Positions 49,112 to 60,400 of a DNA stretch of 64,000 bases are shown here, one piece after another; position 1 is the stretch's first letter, and each line of letters begins with the position of its first letter. Below the pieces are notes generated by a model, which saw only the letters and a program-made list of their open reading frames with translations, searched no databases and was not told the DNA's origin. The DNA is from Augochlora pura (taxonomy: Eukaryota; Arthropoda; Insecta; Hymenoptera; Halictidae). The position numbers and the translations under genes were made by a program. Where the stretch lies: positions 8,804,001 to 8,868,000 of the forward strand of contig NC_135780.1 in assembly GCF_028453695.1 (NCBI RefSeq), in the 5' to 3' direction.

Positions 49112-49316
49112 GTATAGGGTGTTCCAGAATTATAGTACTTCGAGTAAATGGAGGATTTCTAAGGTCATTTGATGTAACTTTTTTCTTCACAAAAACTTTC
49201 TCGGAGGCATCAATAAAAAATTATTAATGATAAGCAGTAACCAATGAGAGGCAATATAAACTGGCGCGAGACGACTGAACCAATAAGCAGAACTGGGTTA
49301 CGGTTGCTATCTCACT
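49112..49316 (+). repeat. Dispersed repeat R, copy 1
   Basis: Shares AGGTCATTTGATGTAACTTT…CTCGGAGGCATC…CCAATGAGAGGC…CTGGCGCGAGACGACTGAACC in order with copies at 52.9, 55.3 and 55.5 kb. I recall a very similar sequence being abundant in ant and bee genomes. Confidence 0.65.
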
Positions 49317-49504
49317 TAAGAATTGAAAAAACATTTTGAGAGCAAAGAAATGTTCAAAAGACTCTGAAATGTCTGTATCATAAAAGAAAGTTTTATTCAT
49401 AACTGCAAATATAAAGAACATATGATTTTTGGTGCTGTATCCCTGAGATTCAATGAAAATTAAAACTATGTACATATCACCATTTCAAATGATCCATTTC
49501 TGAT

Positions 49505-49865
49505 TAGTAGCGCCGCTCACGGTGAAATTCTGAAGCTCTGTACAAGGTCCGTACAGCGCCAATTAGTAAATGGCAAAACGCTAAAACTACTTGTCAAACA
49601 GTGTCACCTCTCGCGGTGAAAGTAGTAAGCTCCGTTCGGAGATCCGTGCAACGCCAATCAGTGTAGCGGCAAAATGCTGAAATCACCAGTAAAAATCGAA
49701 TGTCGATCATTCGTCTAGCAGTTTCATCAATTTACCAGGGAAGGCGCCACCAGTTTTTCGAAGTGCATTTATCCGGCGGTATGATTTGTCTACCAGTTTG
49801 AGCGATTTGCCACGAATGGCGCCAACGGTTTAAAATGCAATTGTCCGAAAGCGAATAATTCTTGT
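49505..49865. repeat. Two successive tandem dimers
   Basis: The first pair has (C/G)CGGTGAAA…AAGCTC…TCCGT…CGCCAAT at about 49508 and 49608. The second pair has TGTCTACCAGTTTG-like…GGCGCCA(C/A)C at about 49700 and 49775. The units of the two pairs differ. Confidence 0.5.
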
Positions 49866-51350
49866 CGGAACTCCCATAGAAACCTGTAGCAAAACCGGCA
49901 CGAATTATCTGTATCCGAATAAATAATCAAACAAGTCAAATAAAAGTTCCTAAAATCCTAAAAATAATTATTCACAATCCGTAGCAATTTATTGCATCGT
50001 ATACAAAACTTAGAATCTCCACCTCTGAATCAAGGCTTGGAAAAATCGTTTCAGCTACAAACGATGGTTGACGAAACGATTCAGGACACTTGGAAAATCG
50101 CGATTGTTAGAAGCGGCATACAGTCCGCGCGGCTTACCGAGCATATTGTTCCGCGATGAATGCCGGAAATGCAGCGTGACCGGCAGGAGTCTCCAATCAA
50201 AATAAGGGCGCGACACGTGGCAGGGCCGAATAATGAGCGGTCGCGGGGCCGCGCGTCGCACCATGGACAGAAGTTTTCGTTTTGTTAATTGCGATTTTCA
50301 ACTTACCGCGAATAACGAGCCGACCTCGTTCGCCATTATAATTCCGCCGGCTTCTTCGTTCACTATTTCCGTTGACACAGTTCGATCCACGGGCACTCGC
50401 TCCTCTTCTTCCTTCGGCCCGTTCTTCTCGCCTTTCTCCTTTCCGCGTTCTTTTTTCAGTTCCACGAACAGGGGGACGGATTGCGTCGATCGCGGCGCTT
50501 TGACAAGCTGGAATTGTGGGGGGGAGCGGGAGGGTTGACACTGGAAGACACCGACGGAAGAAGAGGGATTCGACGGCTTAGGAGGAATCGCCGTTAATGG
50601 CTCGGCCGGAGGATTTCCTGGCGTTCCCCGAGCTTTTTTACGCGGGTTTCCGGCCGGGCCGATCTAAAGCGCTCACTCAAATCAAGATTCTCACCTTTTC
50701 ACCGGCAGATGAGCCGGATGGCCAACCGACCGACCGCCCCCTGGGCCTTCCCTCATCTCCCCCCCTCCCTGACCCGACCAGCTTCCGCACGGCTTTTTTC
50801 TTCATCCATCTTTCGCCGGTTTGCCATCTTCGTCCTCGATCCGTCCTGTCTTTGCTTTTTCGAGAGTTGAGCCCTTTCAGGACCTCCCGGCTTTTTTACA
50901 AGTCGCTAAATGGCCAGTTTTTCGGCAGACCGAGCGCCCGACCATCGTGTTCACGGCCGCGCGAGAAAAGAGCTTTCTTCACGGTAATCTGAAATTGACG
51001 TAATGATGATGGATCTACCCGGCGACCAAATTAACAGCCGTTGTTCCGGCCGCGGGCATTGCCCGTGTGAAATAACGGGAGATTTGAAAATCACCCTCTC
51101 GAACGGTAAACAAGGGGACTATGGGAAAGCGATAGAAAATATGGGGGAGGCTCTGCTTTTATATTCAACCCTCGAATTACTTCTTAAAGGCTCGCCTCGG
51201 TCTCACTTTCTGTTTATTATTTTTATCTTTAGTGGTGGTAACAGATCGCGTTGAAAATAACAAATTGTTTTCTTTTTTTTTACATCGATGTTGTTCACAT
51301 CAATTGTTGTTCAATTGTACTCGATCCTTTTCTTTAAATCAACGCAGTTC

Positions 51351-51613
51351 TTAACACTTTATCGACCGGTCATCCGATCGTAAAAATTTTCGTTTCTATT
51401 TTGATTTTATTTATCTTATTAATCGCGAAAGATATTTAATATGTAAAAATTTATATAATAATATTGAAGCTTGTAGTATAATCTAACACGTTTATCTCAA
51501 TAATAGATAACAAATTAATGGTTAATATGGCAACCGATTCAGATCGGGGGTCAGAATCGATACCGATCGGGGGAAAAAGCCGATTTATAGGCTACCGGTC
51601 GATAAAGTGTTAA
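51351..51613. mobile_element. TTAA-flanked miniature element (first of an abutting pair)
   Basis: TTAA at 51351-51354 and 51610-51613. The inverted ends CACTTTATCGACCGGT are identical over 16 bp. The interior is 255 bp, AT-rich and without coding capacity. Confidence 0.82.
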
Positions 51614-51838
51614 CCCTTTGCACTCGAAGCCTTTTAACCCTGACTCATACTATTTCTATTCTATGCAATAAAGCGTACTTTTATGCGTACGGAATTGATT
51701 TTTGCGACTCGTAGCAACAGCTTCACTACTCAACAATTTTTCAAATCTAAACCTTATTGTTATAAAAATTATTTTGAAACGTAAAATAGAATAATTTTAG
51801 TGGTGCCTCAGAGTTACCATTCGAGTGCAAAGGGTTAA
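51610..51838. mobile_element. TTAA-flanked miniature element (second of an abutting pair)
   Basis: It shares its left TTAA (51610-51613) with the preceding element; the right TTAA is 51835-51838. The inverted ends CCCTTTGCACTCGAA are identical over 15 bp. Related ends occur at 22.26 and 63.6 kb and singly at 3.84 kb. Confidence 0.82.
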
Positions 51839-52324
51839 AATTGTCAACCGAAATGAAACGTGTTTCCATTGACACATCGCCACCCTTTTACGAGCACCCT
51901 TACTGGTTATGATAATTTCTGGTAGTTGCGCACGATTTATTAATGTACTCGATAAACTTAAGAAATTATGATAATGTAATAATATGAAAATTTCTCCAAT
52001 CGGTCCTCGAATGACTTCATCTAAAATAGGGATATCTTCCTGTTCGGTTGACAAAATGTCAAACACGATGGTTATTTTGCAATAAAATTCTTTTCCTTCT
52101 TGTTAAATGCACAGATCAATAATGAATATAATATTCAACATTATAATATTTAAATTGACATTAAATACTATCGTAAGAAGGAAATGTCACGGCTGTGGCT
52201 CCAACCCTTTCGTTACCACAGTCCGCTAACCTGGTGCGACGCCACGGAACGGGTCCTTTATAGTCTTATATTACATTATACTGTATTGTACTGTATTATA
52301 TTGTTGCGAAGGGTTCGGCCTCGC

Positions 52325-52424
52325 NNNNNNNNNNNNNNNNNNNNNNNNNNNNNNNNNNNNNNNNNNNNNNNNNNNNNNNNNNNNNNNNNNNNNNNNNNNN
52401 NNNNNNNNNNNNNNNNNNNNNNNN
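52325..52424. other. Assembly gap (100 N)
   Basis: Exactly 100 N, the conventional size for an unknown gap, at the edge of a tandem array. Confidence 0.98.
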
Positions 52425-52895
52425 CTATTTGCAACTATATTTACTCTATTTACTCTATTTACTCTATTTACTCTATTTACACTATTTACACTATTTGCAA
52501 CTATATTTACTCTATTTGCACTATTTGCAACTATATTTACTCTATTTACACTATTTACTCTATTTACTCTATTTACTCTTTTTACCCTATTTACTCTATT
52601 TACACTATTTACACTATTTACACTATTTACTCTATTTACTGTATTTACTCTATTTACGCTATTTACACTATTTACACTATTTGCAACTATATTTACTCTA
52701 TTTACTCTATTTACACTATTTACACTATTTGCAACTATATTTACTCTATTTACACTATTTACTCTATTTACTCTATTTACTCCATTTACTCTATTTACTC
52801 TATTTACTCTATTTACTTTATTTACTTTATTTGCTTTATTTACTTTATTTCTCTTTATTTACTTTATTTACTTTATTTACTCTATTTATTTTATT
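52425..52895. repeat. 10-bp-unit satellite (TATTTACTCT family)
   Basis: Dozens of TATTTAC(T/A)CT units, with an occasional variant TATTTGCAAC followed by TATATTTACTC. The 10-bp period gives Tyr/Ile/Ser and Leu/Tyr open frames that are not proteins. The array is cut by the gap, so its true size is unknown. Confidence 0.92.
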
Positions 52896-52908
52896 TTTTT
52901 TATTAATA

Positions 52909-53050
52909 GATGAAGCTCATTGGCTCAGCCGCCTCGCGTCAGCCACACTCATTGGCCATCGTTAATCGTTAATATCTCGTCATCCTCGCCTCGGAGAATA
53001 TTGTTGTAAAGGGAAAGGTTACTTAAAATGGTTCGAGGTATCTCCAATCA
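52909..53050 (-). repeat. Dispersed repeat R, copy 2
   Basis: Read on the - strand: GGAGATACCTCGAACCATTT…CTCCGAGGC…GGCCAATGAG…GACGCGAGGCGGCTGAGCCA, collinear with the other R copies. Confidence 0.65.
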
Positions 53051-53974
53051 CCCGATAGCTAGACATTTCTGGTACATCCTGTATATATCTCTGTGCACGT
53101 GTTCCTCTCCAAACACCGTGATCCGTCCACGCTGCCGGACTTCCCGTCTCGCTCGGCTTTCCTTCACGTTCCTCTTCCTTTCGCCACCCTTTCGGCTCCC
53201 TTTCGGCTCCCTTTCGCCTCCCTTTGGCGGCCCCAGTGTCTTTTTAATCTTCCGAGTCGCCTTCTCCTGGAGATTTATCCCCCGTGATTCGTTGACCGCC
53301 TCGGAGCAAGGACGGAGGCGTCTTCCAGCAGAGAGCGTCCATGTGGCGGCCCCGTTGCGTGTTGGTCCCCGACACGGTTAAAGGCGGCCAAGACTCTCTC
53401 TCTCTCTCGCTCTCTCTTTCTCTCGCCGACTTTGTGCGAGGGAAAACGGCACGAGAAAGAACTCTGTCAACCGTCCAGACAAAGGCGTGTCTCTCGAACG
53501 TGACAGCTTCGCTCCATTCGATTCTACCGTTCTGGCCGGTTTCAATCGGCCCCCGTCCGCCGCCATCTTTGCGGACCCCCGAGCTGGCAATCGGCGAACA
53601 CTTTGCGTGACTCCGATCGTCGGCCCGCACGGCGTTGTTTATACCGTTGTTGCACCGTTCCCTGGTTATTGGTAACGCGAACGCCGCTGAAATTATCAGA
53701 GCGAGTCGTAAATAAATTCCGGTGCAGCTGGCTGGAATCTATTGTTCGTATTTACCCTCCGCGAGCCGTCGGAGAAACCAGTTCTTGCTTTCGCGGAATA
53801 GACAAGGGTTCGGAATAAGTAAAATGAGAAAAAATAAGGAAAAACACATAGGAAAATTGAAAAGCAAAGGAGAGAAATAAAATAAGTGACTGATAAAGAA
53901 ACGGTACGTGTTTATGACTCGACTTAATATTTGCACACACGTTTCGTACGTCTTATACAGATAAGGGATGAAAG

Positions 53975-54540
53975 GATAAGGAATAAATTTTTATTCGATG
54001 CTATTGTATAAATGTCCAATCGAATATTAGTTTATCTAGACCAGGGCTTCCTAAACTATAGGTCGCGACCCCAAATGGGGTCGCGTAGCAAAATTCTGCG
54101 GACGCGAGAGATTTTAATGTCAAATATTTATATATACCATTTTATAACATCACTAGAGTTGGCGGAATACAGTGGACTTGCAGCATCTAGACACGCGCAT
54201 TTGTTAACTAATATAACTAATAAATTAACTAATAAATTCGTTGTTGTTACCTAATAAATAAATCATCAAAAAATATTAATTTATTTTTCTTTTATATTTG
54301 TATGGGGTCGTCAAGAAACTCGCAATCATAAATGGGGTCGTGAATGACAAAAGTTTAAGAAGCCCTGATCTAGACGATAGATTATCCAAATGAGATTTTG
54401 CTCCAATAGGAATTCATTCGAATAAGATTTTCGAAGACGAGAGAATTCATACAGAAAATAATCGAATAAAAATGATAGAACGTAAAGTGTTTTGTTCATA
54501 GTTTATCGATTTATTTATTCTAATTATAATAGAATCGATA
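53975..54540. repeat. Dispersed AT-rich repeat, copy 2, interrupted by a hAT-type element
   Basis: 54395-54530 aligns with 15030-15180 (AATTCATAC, TAAAAATGAT, AGTTTATCGATTTATTT in the same order). The hAT-type element lies within it. Confidence 0.5.
54034..54375. mobile_element. hAT-type miniature transposon with 8-bp target duplication
   Basis: The target duplication ATCTAGAC (54034-54041 and 54368-54375) is perfect. The 326-bp element (54042-54367) has inverted ends CAGGGCTTC(C/T)TAAACT. A subterminal hairpin CGCGACCCC-AAAT-GGGGTCGCG lies at 54064-54085. The 8-bp duplication and CAGGG ends are hallmarks of hAT elements. No transposase. Confidence 0.92.
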
Positions 54541-54618
54541 GAACAATTTCTGACGAATAATAATCGTCTTAAAACGTCCATTCCACTTGTCATCGATCGG
54601 AACATGTCCCAAATACCT

Positions 54619-54646
<28 letters not shown>
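54619..54646. repeat. C28 homopolymer
   Basis: Twenty-eight consecutive C; the length is uncertain in any assembly. Confidence 0.9.
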
Positions 54647-54649
<3 letters not shown>

Positions 54650-55327
54650 CAAACGCTTATTTTAATCGATCGAAGAGTCACCGCTCCGTCGAACAGTCTC
54701 GCTAATTATGCAGGGGTGTAGTTCTGACGCGTGAGACTGTACCATGGAATATGCAAAAGGAAAACACCGAAGCAGCAACCGGCGTGTTAAACGGTGGAAT
54801 TAATCGTCCGATGTACGCGCAAATATAATGAAATTATCGTTCGAAATGAGCCAAGAATCTGAGTTTTGGCGCGTTGATATGTCGCCGTGAAATTGATTAC
54901 TTCGCCGGAACTTAGAAAGCTCGCCGACACTTGAAATTGATGCTGCTAATAATCCCGGGGAGCGATATATCGCGCGTTAATACAGCATCGTGTTAAGTCC
55001 TCGTCTGATTTCGCCGTGGCGGCGGCTGTTGAGTCCTCATTGACAGTATGATTTAATACGCTCAGTGATCCAGCCAGTTGATACCGGCGTATTAGCGACG
55101 ACGTGCTCCGTAGGTGCGACCTCGTTTGCGAGCTTCCGTGATCAGGACACCGGCAGGCTATCGATCATTCTTTAACGAACATCCGAATCTTTCTCTTCGT
55201 CGCACCGCGATGTTAACGTAGCGATCAAAGAAGCACAATTGTCAATCTCGTTTGTTCGATTTTCGTTGCAATCGTTTTGAAATGTCCTGCTGTTCACGTA
55301 CGTCTGAAGTCGCCGTTGTTATACGTA

Positions 55328-55650
55328 GGATGTTCAAAAAATGATCAATATTGTAATTTGGAGATAGGAGATACCTGAAGCCATTTCAAGCAAATTTTTC
55401 CTTTGCAAAATTTTTCTGCGAGGCATCGTTAACGAGTTATTAACGAAAAGCATGGGCCAATGAGAGGCGAGATTAACTAGCGCGAGGCGACTGAACCAGG
55501 AGCAGATGATGGCTATTTCTGCTCATTGGATCGGCTACTTCGCGTTAGTGGAGCTTTCATCTCATCGGTTAGTGTTTTTTTTTTTATTAATAACTCGTGA
55601 ACGATGCCTGGGAGAAAATTTATGTAATGGAAACAGTTGTTTCAAAGGAC
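55328..55650. repeat. Foldback made of two opposed copies of repeat R
   Basis: Copy 3 (+, 55328-55512) and copy 4 (-, about 55525-55650) form an imperfect inverted repeat with arms of about 110 bp. Shared landmarks are GGCATCGTTAACGAGTTATTAA and its inverse TTAATAACTCGTGAACGATGCC. Confidence 0.65.
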
Positions 55651-57294
55651 CTCATTGCATGAATGATGTCCATTTAAAAAATAAAAGACAGAATTGGATA
55701 TTAATAAATTCGAATAACATTTCATACAAGGTTCAAAGCTTATTCATTCACAAGATTAATATCCATATTAACATTAATGTTGCTACATTATTGATATTGA
55801 TAAACTCTGATACAAATGGTCTAAAAATTTAATTAATGCAATAATATTTCAAACTCAATCAATGAACAATTAAAATAAATAATATATGCGTGGCGTAATT
55901 TATAAATTATAACACTGCTACGTTGTATACGACATATCGTATCTTATTATAATTATTAAATTATTAATCATTACACGCTAGTGTCACACATTAACGTCAC
56001 AGAACAGTAAAATATAATTTACGACGCGAGATAGAAATCAATTACCGATTAAGTTCCAGAGAGGAACTATTGAAAAAAAGAATGCAAGTTTTTATGAAGA
56101 TCGACGGAAACGACTTCCGCGGTGCAGATCGGCGATGCCTAACGCGAAGAATTAGCAGCAGCCGGTTTTTAGCTCCGGCGGTTCGCGTCGGCGAGTTCGA
56201 AGAGGGGGTGGCGGGGGGTGGGAAAGCCCAGAAGGTGGTCGCGAGGTGCGAAAGCGTGCTCAAAGTATCGAGAAGCTGGTCGGAGTCGAATAAAGAGGAA
56301 GAGGCGAGGCGGCGAGGCGCTGGGCGGGAGAAAGAGAGATGGAAATGGAACGGTGGCCGCCGCCGTTGGAGGCGGGCAGGAGTTTTCCCAGGGAAAAACA
56401 CGTCTTCGTCTATTTCCCGGGCGGAGGAAATTCGTTGTGTTTTTAAATGAAGTTAGCCCGCGGCGGAGGCGTACACCGAAACTTTTTCTTCGAGCCTTCC
56501 CCGGCGTTTTCGCGCCTCTCGCGGCTCGCCCCTGCTCCTTTTTCGAACCACCCTTTCCGATGCGGAAGCCTATCGCGATCATTTAAAAAGGGAACAGAGG
56601 CCGGGAGAACGCCGCGAGTCCTCGTTTCCCCGACGGGTTTCCCCAATTGTGCGGCCGCGTTTCCGCTGGACGGAAATTAAAGGCGATTTATGTAACTGGT
56701 TTTGTTTGTTCGGCTCGTTTAACGCCTCGGATGGTACACTTTCTCGGGATTGGCTCGGGATAATTAGTAAGAGTGCTCGGGAAGGAACGGGACCTTTTTC
56801 GCCCCGAAGAAACCGCGGCTTTAATTGGGCGCCGCACATATTCCGGCGGCAAAATTTGTTTGGCTCGGCGCACCAAAAACAAAAAATGAAAAAAAAAGGG
56901 AGAGAAAGAGAGAAAATGGATCGACCGGGTTTTCCGGCGTTTTCGGATATTTTCTAACACGGTATTGTTTCCGGGAATAAACGGGAGAACTATTTGGTGC
57001 TGACTCAACCAGGTGGAATACACTTTTCCAATCGCCGTTCCGGCCTTCGTCTGTGTAAGTATTTCTTTCTGTTGTTTTTTTTTTTAATAGTAGTTGTTAC
57101 TAGATTCGAAATAAACGATTGTTTGCTCGCCGACTGTTTTTGCAATTGACGCAGCGGTGACACGTAAAATTGCGGAGATTATACACGAGTTTCTATGCAT
57201 TGTTCCGATATTTTTCGGTTTGTTCGAATTTTTAATACGGGAAACACGGGCTCATCGGACCACTGTTGCTCGCAATTTGAAAATTATTGGTCCG

Positions 57295-58030
57295 TATTTT
57301 GAATTCGTTGAAATTATAAATAGAAGAGACACACGATCAAATTTCGATTTCGTTCTTCGTAATTTTAAAATCAGCGTTCGGTCATTTTGAATTCGTTAAA
57401 ATTATAAATAGAAGAGACACGATTTCATTTGGCGCTTTGTTTCTGGTAATTCGTCAACATTTTTCTAAATTGTATTGAATTTATTAAAATTATAAATAGC
57501 ACAGAGAATAAATAGCACAAGAACACAGTTACATTTGACATTGAGTTTCTCACAATTTTTAGGTTATTGTTCCACCACTTTGATCCACCATTTTGAAGAT
57601 ATACGGTTTCTTCTATCTCTTGCAATTTCAAAATATATTTCCCATCGAAAATATATTTCCTATCCTTTGAGCTCGTTAAAATTATAAATAGAAGGAACAC
57701 AGTCATATTTAACCCTTTCGCTAAGGCAATTCAGTGTATTTTGAATTTTACCGGTATGCCATATGTTTTCATATGGATGACGGAAAAATCCGTCGTTCGG
57801 CCCCGCGAGTTTCCACGTGGATGACGGACATATCCGTTGTTCGGAGCGGAAGGGTTAACCTTCGTTTCCTGCAATTTTAAAACTCGTTCTCCCGTCATCT
57901 TGAATTCGTCGAAATCGTAAATAAAAGAGACAGATTCCTTCGACCCCCGTTTCGCTCAATTTAAAAAACTATCGTCCCTATCATCTCGGATTCATTAAAA
58001 TCGCAAACAAAAGAGACACGATTCGCGATT
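57295..58030. repeat. 88-bp tandem array split by a TTAA element
   Basis: GAATTCGTTAAAATTATAAA-type units start at 57301, 57389, 57477, 57669 (two periods on), 57902 and 57988. Removing the 146-bp transposon and its TTAA makes the 57669-57902 step 87 bp, in register with the array. Confidence 0.8.
57709..57858. mobile_element. TTAA-flanked miniature element inside a tandem array
   Basis: TTAA at 57709-57712 and 57855-57858. The ends CCCTTTCGCT and (inverted) CCCTTCCGCT differ at one base. Two internal direct repeats of TGGATGACGGA…ATCCGT(C/T)GTTCGG. At 142 bp it is the smallest such element here. Confidence 0.75.
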
Positions 58031-58218
58031 TCACGTCGCATACAATTTGCATAGGTTAGCGCGTGTTTGCTTATTAAATCGGGCATTTGTTTCGAGCTTG
58101 CGCGAGGAGTACGATCGTTTGATCGGTGCGGCTATTTTTTCGCCAGGGGCTCGGTAGAGTTTGGATTAACGGCGGGCGGGGAGGAGTAGGGGGGAGGGAT
58201 GAGGGGGCGGGGGGGGGG

Positions 58219-58318
58219 NNNNNNNNNNNNNNNNNNNNNNNNNNNNNNNNNNNNNNNNNNNNNNNNNNNNNNNNNNNNNNNNNNNNNNNNNNNNNNNNNN
58301 NNNNNNNNNNNNNNNNNN
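58219..58318. other. Assembly gap (100 N) beside a G-run
   Basis: 100 N directly after a G-rich tract (GGGGAGG…GGGGGCGGGGGGGGG), which probably stopped sequencing. Confidence 0.98.
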
Positions 58319-59758
58319 GCGACGGAGGGCTGTAAAATGGGGAAGGGGAGCGACAGGATCGAGCGTTCGAGAGTGAGTCGACACGATGATTCAAGCGGAG
58401 GAATTTTTGCCAGACCTTGGGGAGCCGGTCGGACAATTTAGCAGATAGGCGCCGGTAAACTGCGAAGAAGTGAGATCGATGGCTAGCAGAAAGTCGAGCG
58501 GGGCTGTCTGGGGGCGTCGTTAAGCCGTCCGCTTTGCCCTTGGCATTTATATTCATCGGCAAGTTTGATTGTGCCGCGCGGAAAACGGCGGCACGGTTCC
58601 TCGGACGAGGCTTGACGAGATGCTAAAGCCCTCGCGAGGAAAGATATCGGCTCGGAATGGGGAGCTGCAGGGGGGGGGGGGAGGGCGGGGGTCGGCGTAA
58701 ATGGAATAGGCAAATCTTTGGGCGGCGGACCAGGGTGTCTGCGAGGCGCTCGACGCGCCGCGGTTACGGCGACGCTTTTATTTCCGAATCATCGATCTCC
58801 ATAAAGTTGCAGCCGCGAAATGAGTTCTAGCCATCTTCGAGCGACCTCCTTTAAACCGGCCTCTGTGTGCGCCGGCACATGCACGCGTCCAACAGGGGGG
58901 AGTTATGCGAGCGATCCGGCGCCGCGCGGCCGTGTTTAATTGAAGAGTCTGATCCTCGATCATCCGGGAGATATCGCTGGAACCGAGACTCCTTGAACAC
59001 TGTCCGCTATAAATACACACCAAGTGCTTTCGAACTGCACGCCGCGGTTCTGCCGGGTATAAATAGCGCGAACGTGAAGCGCGTGTTCCTGACCGAATGG
59101 ATCGCCGATCCTTTTTCGTGGGCTAACCCCACCCCCTTAATTTGTCGCAGATTTTTCTGCCCGGTTAATTTCATTTCTCTCCGCTCCCGTTTCTATCGTG
59201 CCTCTTTGTCCTGTCGGCTGGGTCCCCGTGCTTTTTCTCTAGAAGTTTCGCGACGGGGGTTGAAGGGTTGATACGCCGGAAGAAATAGTTAGAAACGTAG
59301 GCGACGGTAATAGCAGCACGAGCAATTGCTATTGTCATTGATCGTGACTCTTAGTTTCGCACTAGTTGTACTGTGGATATCTGTAAATATAGTTTTAAAC
59401 ATTTTAAGTGGCCTCTTAAAAGGAAAACTGTACGTGCTAAAATATTTAAAAAGATAAGGGAGATACAATCATTAGATCGATTCATATGTTATCTTATAAT
59501 TTTAGTATCAAGTCTACTGCTGGATATAATTCATACTTAATCACCTAATACTGTAAGTTAATTAAACTCGACAATAACTTTCCAAGCGGTAAACTATATA
59601 CTTTCTACAAATCACCCCAGTTTGAGAATTTTTTAGATTACCGAGTTGAGGATCGCTTATTCCATTTTACACCCCTAGGTTAGATTTGTATTTTCAGCTA
59701 ATTTAAGATATTTCGGTTCTCTCAGCGGGCGGGGGAAAAGATAAACGCGTCCGTTGAT
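58319..59758. other. No gene seen
   Basis: A GC-rich island to about 59.3 kb with a G-run near 58670-58681, then AT-rich sequence. No domain, exon or RNA gene recognised. Confidence 0.5.
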
Positions 59759-60400
59759 TTAACCCTTTTAGTGCCGGACGACGATTGCTACACTTGCCAA
59801 AAGTGCCAACGACGATATATCGTCGTGCGTGTAATAACGTTTTATTCTTCGCATTGCGAGACAACAAAGAATTAGTAAACCGATTTGGGTCTGACATTTT
59901 ACACATTCTATACAGGAGTGTGCTGGGACCCTGTTTACGCTGGAGCGATAAGATGGTTTATCGCCCGCACTATGCAATCGATCTCTTCTTTTATTTTTGT
60001 TATGTAATATTGTTTATCTTGTTACATAATAGCAAAATATATTTAGATGTTACATAAATGCAAAATATATACTTCATAATAATTGGTCTATATAGAATTA
60101 TGATGAAAAGATGGCTTCTTGTATGCGCAAATACGTTTTGAAAGAGAGAACTCAACGTTTACTTTTTCTTATGGAGACTTTTACCTTTGTTATTTATATA
60201 ATTTTAAACGAGTAAAGAAAAACTAGTGTCATTGTTTTGTTCTCTGTTTCAACCCTTAGTATACTGCTTTTTGAATCATGTAAATATTGTTTCCCGTTTG
60301 GTTTTTATGATTATTTTCCCAAAACCCTAGTAAAACTGTGAAATTCGGCCGGTTATTCTCGCATAGGCACCTCTTTTTCGTCCGGCACTAAAAGGGTTAA
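59759..60400. mobile_element. TTAA-flanked element with 19-bp perfect inverted ends
   Basis: TTAA at 59759-59762 and 60397-60400. The inverted ends CCCTTTTAGTGCCGGACGA are identical. The interior of 634 bp has only short frames and no transposase. An 18-bp perfect palindrome ACGACGATATATCGTCGT lies at 59809-59826. Best preserved of the TTAA elements here. Confidence 0.88.

Larger units (their letters stand above)
48461..51350. other. No gene seen
   Basis: Besides the repeats at 49.1-49.9 kb, the interval has an AT-rich part and a GC-rich island (50.0-51.1 kb) with overlapping short frames on both strands, none with a recognisable domain. Confidence 0.5.
51839..54033. other. No gene seen; gap, satellite and repeat copy
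   Basis: Holds the 52.3-kb gap, the 10-bp satellite, repeat R copy 2 and a GC-rich island (53.1-53.7 kb) with a (CT)n run near 53393-53422. No supported exon. Confidence 0.55.
54541..57230. other. No gene seen
   Basis: Contains the C28 run, repeat R copies 3 and 4, and a GC-rich, purine/pyrimidine-skewed island (56.1-57.0 kb) with long overlapping frames on both strands that show no domains. Confidence 0.5.

Noticed and set aside
52184..52965. Two long overlapping frames of Tyr-Ile-Ser and Leu-Tyr repeats
   Set aside because: They are produced by the 10-bp satellite and pass through an N gap; a 10-bp period read in triplets makes every frame repetitive and stop-free.
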